From Gammaproteobacteria bacterium (GTDB lineage: Bacteria > Pseudomonadota > Gammaproteobacteria > SZUA-229): a stretch of DNA of 17,289 nucleotides. Positions 14,886 to 17,289 of this stretch are shown here, one piece after another (position 1 is the first letter of the stretch; every line of letters begins with the position of its first letter). The translations under genes and the position numbers were made by a program. The DNA is taken from the NCBI GenBank assembly GCA_030637945.1, contig DAOWFN010000101.1, positions 1 through 17,289 on the forward strand, in the 5' to 3' direction. The notes under the pieces are model-generated. The model saw only the letters and a program-made list of their open reading frames with translations. It searched no databases and was not told the DNA's origin.

Positions 14886-15137
14886 AGTGTAAAAAAATAG
14901 CCTATGAGATAAGGCAGTATTGTTATACGTGTAACTTATTGTATTTGTTGGGTAATCTATGTTTTTAGTGCTCGATTTATGTCGAGATTTGTTACATCCT
15001 GATTGTTTTAGCTTTTTATCTTAGTGCCGTCATTAGAAATGAAAAATTATTACAGTAAGAAAATAAATTATTATTAATCAATAAGTTATATTTATTTTAT
15101 TCTTTATTTATTCTTATTGCTGCGATTCGCTCTTTGA

Positions 15138-15165
15138 TTGGCATGGTTGATGCAACTGTTATAAA
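15138..15165 (+). promoter_or_regulatory. Candidate sigma-70 promoter for a small RNA
   Basis: TTGGCA (15138-15143), 16 bp, then TATAAA (15160-15165): each box is 5/6 to consensus with normal spacing. Initiation would be near 15172. No protein gene follows, only a terminator about 105 bp downstream. Confidence 0.45.
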
Positions 15166-15205
15166 TGCATTCATTAGATTTAGTGGTTAATCTTAATGAA
15201 TGCAT
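15165..15205. repeat. Strong inverted repeat at the candidate small-RNA start
   Basis: ATGCATTCATTAGATT (15165-15180) pairs with 15189-15205 around an 8-base loop TAGTGGTT. Sixteen base pairs form, with one bulged A. It overlaps the -10 box and the predicted start point, so it could be an operator or, transcribed from about 15172, a shortened 5' hairpin of the RNA. Confidence 0.6.
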
Positions 15206-15302
15206 GGTTGTGGCGATTAGTGCGTAGGGCCCATGTTTCGTCACTCTCTATTGAGTAAGACTCTCATCTTTTGATACCGGCGCATCTGCGCCGGTTTTTT
15301 TT
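15172..15302 (+). ncRNA. Candidate small non-coding RNA with its own terminator
   Basis: A promoter-like pair (15138-15165) and a strong intrinsic terminator (15276-15302) bracket about 130 bases without an open frame. The interval contains a 5' hairpin (part of 15165-15205), a middle stem AGTG-CG/CG-CACT closing around a GGGCCC-containing loop (about 15219-15247), a small GAGTAAGACTC hairpin (15253-15263), a U-rich stretch TCTCATCTTTTGAT, and then the GC terminator ending in eight T. That order is typical of Hfq-type trans-acting small RNAs. I do not recognise the family. It could instead be the far 3' end of the metH transcript or a remnant. Confidence 0.4.
15276..15302 (+). terminator. Strong intrinsic terminator
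   Basis: ACCGGCGCA (15276-15284) pairs with TGCGCCGGT (15287-15295); with a realistic four-base loop the stem has eight GC-rich pairs. Eight T follow (15295-15302). It lies 390 bp after metH, too far to be its only terminator, which supports a separate transcript ending here. Confidence 0.88.
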
Positions 15303-15415
15303 ATTTAAAAAAGCAGGTCATCGATATTACCTGACATCTGGTGCAATTAGCGATAACAGATGTTCGTGAAAATCGTTTGAATGTAAAGTGTTGCGTCGAT
15401 CAGTTGAAGTCACAA

Positions 15416-15679
15416 GCCAAAGCGGACAGTCATAAGCTTAAAAACATTTTTTCCACAGATGAACGCAGATAAAATCTTTTAAATTTTTTATAATCGCATC
15501 TTTGTAGGCCTGCTTAAGCGATAGCGTAGCAGGCAATGCCCGCCAAAGCGCCGGCAACGACAAAGTCTTATGCCGGCCTACATGTGCATAAAACAATATA
15601 TTTTATTATCCGTGTTTATCTGCGTTCATCTGTGGAAAAAATGTTTTTGACGTTGTTTTTATGAAAGTCCACTGTTGGT
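15416..15679. repeat. Concentric palindromic element (MITE-like) around a REPIN
   Basis: A perfect 34-bp inverted repeat (15440-15473 and 15615-15648) contains the core CCACAGATGAACGCAGAT, a wording I recall as a dispersed intergenic sequence in other proteobacteria. Outside it a weaker inverted repeat of about 20 bp (15416-15435 versus 15659-15679, about 16 matches) adds another layer. Inside it lies the REPIN-like unit 15504-15581. The midpoints of the three layers (about 15547, 15544 and 15543) nearly coincide. No coding capacity and no clear target-site duplication are seen. The element is probably non-autonomous and is a strong cruciform candidate. Confidence 0.75.
15504..15581. repeat. 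REPIN-like repeat, family B
   Basis: Two inverted hairpin units, each bounded by GTAG on its outer side. Left: GTAG, stem GCCTGCT (15508-15514) with AGCAGGC (15528-15534). Right: stem GCCGGCA (15550-15556) with TGCCGGC (15571-15577), then CTAC (15578-15581). Read in the same orientation the two stems differ at positions 4 and 7, and each change is compensated on its own opposite strand. Both loops begin TAAG and end CGT. Covariation within one element implies selection on, or gene-conversion-independent conservation of, the individual hairpins. Confidence 0.8.
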
Positions 15680-15777
15680 CGATTTTGACATACCAGAAAA
15701 TTTGCGTGCGCATCTGCTTACGGTAATCTTTTTATTATTTCCCTCTATAAACTTCCCATTAATGTAAAATCCGCGCC

Positions 15778-17289
15778 ATGTCATTAGTCCGTCTTAGAAA
15801 TATTCATGTTGGTTTTGGTGGCCCTGTAATTTTGGAGAGTATTAGCCTTTCTGTTGATGCGGGTGAGCGCCTCTGTTTGCTGGGCCGTAACGGTACCGGA
15901 AAATCGACTTTACTAAAAGTGATTTCCGGTGAAGTTAAAGCTGAAAGCGGTGATCTGGAATTCAAACAAAGTTTGAAAATTGCAGTACTTGATCAGGAGC
16001 CGCGAGGTGAGCTGCAAGGCAGCATCTTTGATGTTGTGGCCATGGGACTGGGTGAAAATGCAAAATATTTACAGGATTACCACCATGCCCTGCATAACTT
16101 TACTGAAAATAATAATGACCAGACGATCGCAGAATTAGAGCGCGCGCAAGATCAGGTGGATATACATAATGCCTGGCAACTTAATCAGCAGGTTGAAGAG
16201 GTCTTAAGCCGCATGCAGCTGGATGGTGATGCTGACTATACAGCGCTTTCGGGTGGCATGAAGCGTCGCGTATTATTGGCTAAAGCATTAGTTATCAAAC
16301 CAGATATCCTGTTGCTTGATGAGCCCACTAACCATCTTGATCTGACGGCTATCCAGTGGCTGGAAGAACAGTTACTGAATTATAAAGGGGCATTGATGTT
16401 CATCACGCATGATCGCTCCTTCATGCGTAAGTTATCGACTCGAATCATCGAGCTCGATCGTGGTCGTCTCACCAGTTATCCAGGAAATTATGATACCTAT
16501 TTGCGTCGTAAAGCAGAAGCTTTGCATGCTGAAGAAGTAGAGAGCGCGCACTTTGATAAAAAACTGGCGCAGGAAGAAGTGTGGATCAGGCAGGGCATAA
16601 AAGCCCGCCGTACGCGTAATGAGGGCAGGGTGCGCGCACTCGAGAAAATGCGTGTCGAACGTAGCCAGCGCCGTAATAAGATTGGCAATGTTTCAATGAA
16701 AGCAGCATCTGCCGAACGTTCAGGAAAACTGGTAGCAGAGGCTGAGAATGTCAGTTTTGATTATGATGGCAAGCCATTAATAAAGGGGCTGACGACAACG
16801 ATATTACGTGGCGACAAAATCGGTATCATCGGGCCAAACGGTGTGGGTAAAACAACTTTGTTGCGATTATTGCTAGGTGATCTAAAACCAACCACAGGCA
16901 CCATCGTCAATGGTACCAAGCAGGAAGTGGCATATTTTGATCAGTTCCGTGCGCAGCTGGATGATGATGCCAGTGTTATCGATAACCTGTCGCAGGGTAG
17001 AGAATTCGTAGAAATAAATGGTAATAGAAAACATGTCATTGGCTACCTGCAGGACTTTTTGTTTGCACCAGAACGTGCACGTTCACCGGTAAGCATGTTG
17101 TCGGGCGGTGAGCGTAATCGATTATTACTGGCTAAATTATTTTCCAAGCCATCGAATATACTGGTGCTCGATGAGCCGACCAATGATCTTGATATAGAAA
17201 CGTTGGAGCTGCTTGAAGAGTTGGTCATGGAGTACAAGGGCACGGTACTGGTAGTAAGCCATGATAGAGAATTCGTCAATAATGTGGTG
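15778..17289 (+). CDS. uup: Uup-type ABC-F ATPase, 3'-truncated
   Basis: The frame is open from the ATG at 15778 to the window edge (504 residues; full Uup proteins have about 630-640). There are two ABC ATPase domains without membrane segments. Domain 1: Walker A GRNGTGKST (36-44), signature LSGGMKRR (157-164), Walker B LLLDEPTNHLD (Asp181, Glu182). Domain 2: Walker A GPNGVGKTT (352-360), signature LSGGERNR (441-448), Walker B LVLDEPTNDLD (Asp465, Glu466). The linker (about 235-315) is charged and helical, as in ABC-F proteins that act at the ribosomal E site. Both catalytic glutamates are present, so it is an active ATPase. Uup in E. coli is linked to ribosome function and to suppression of transposon precise excision. 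The Uup-specific C-terminal coiled coil would lie beyond the edge, so other ABC-F subfamilies cannot be fully excluded. Confidence 0.9.
   Translation, partial: MSLVRLRNIHVGFGGPVILESISLSVDAGERLCLLGRNGTGKSTLLKVISGEVKAESGDLEFKQSLKIAVLDQEPRGELQGSIFDVVAMGLGENAKYLQDYHHALHNFTENNNDQTIAELERAQDQVDIHNAWQLNQQVEEVLSRMQLDGDADYTALSGGMKRRVLLAKALVIKPDILLLDEPTNHLDLTAIQWLEEQLLNYKGALMFITHDRSFMRKLSTRIIELDRGRLTSYPGNYDTYLRRKAEALHAEEVESAHFDKKLAQEEVWIRQGIKARRTRNEGRVRALEKMRVERSQRRNKIGNVSMKAASAERSGKLVAEAENVSFDYDGKPLIKGLTTTILRGDKIGIIGPNGVGKTTLLRLLLGDLKPTTGTIVNGTKQEVAYFDQFRAQLDDDASVIDNLSQGREFVEINGNRKHVIGYLQDFLFAPERARSPVSMLSGGERNRLLLAKLFSKPSNILVLDEPTNDLDIETLELLEELVMEYKGTVLVVSHDREFVNNVV

Larger units (their letters stand above)
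14886..15777. other. Long gene-free region between metH and uup
   Basis: No plausible protein gene occurs on either strand in these 892 bp. From left to right: an imperfect hairpin GCCTATGAGATAAGGC (14900-14915), which on the minus strand is followed by a T-run; a small CTCGA/TCGAG hairpin (14971-14986) downstream of metH; a very AT-rich stretch (about 15040-15120); the candidate small RNA with promoter and terminator (15138-15302); a 7-bp inverted repeat ACATCTG/CAGATGT (15334-15363); the concentric palindromic element (about 15416-15679); and the short uup upstream region, with TATAAA at 15746-15751. Confidence 0.7.

Overview
The window is about 17.3 kb of chromosomal DNA with moderate G+C. 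It most likely comes from a free-living, respiring gammaproteobacterium whose genus I cannot name. The basis is the gene content: a proteobacterial-type glutamate-cysteine ligase (gshA), cobalamin-dependent methionine synthase (metH), a Bpt-type aminoacyl-transferase, bolA, a DUF2788 protein, an SO_0444-type Cu/Zn exporter and a Uup-type ABC-F ATPase. Genes are densely packed in short operons on both strands. There are no tRNAs, rRNAs, prophage genes, IS transposase genes or CRISPR arrays. Both ends cut genes: a c-type heme DUF3365 protein on the left and uup on the right.

Layout. (1) 1-2030: end of the heme protein, a small DUF2788 membrane protein (-) and a YdjM-like membrane hydrolase (+). 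(2) 2118-4383: a two-gene minus-strand operon (an unrecognised exported protein and a TlpA-type thioredoxin, overlapping by ATGA), divergent from the SO_0444-type metal permease. (3) 4638-6368: a DUF1015 protein, an intrinsic terminator and a small XRE regulator behind two tandem AT-rich palindromes. (4) 6461-8945: gshA, a 73-residue membrane protein and an exported Sel1/SH3 protein, spaced as one operon. (5) 9036-11073, minus strand: bpt, bolA, a DUF350 membrane protein and a lytic transglycosylase. (6) 11178-14885: metH, complete with all four modules and all expected ligands. (7) 14886-15777: a gene-free stretch holding a candidate small RNA with its own promoter and terminator, and a concentric palindromic element. 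(8) 15778 to the end: uup, truncated.

Functionally this is mostly housekeeping: thiol and one-carbon metabolism (gshA, metH), protein turnover (bpt), Fe-S/redox handling (bolA), envelope remodelling and periplasmic redox/metal handling. The most notable content is repetitive DNA. Four copies of one 67-71 bp REPIN-like element (two inverted REP hairpins, each carrying a terminal GTAG) each lie 1-16 bp beyond a stop codon. A second GTAG-type REPIN family, with compensatory stem changes between its two halves, sits at the centre of a perfect 34-bp inverted repeat, which is itself flanked by a weaker third layer of inverted repeat. I see no new multi-gene defence or metabolic system. The repeats, the candidate small RNA and the tandem operator before the orphan XRE gene are the items worth following.
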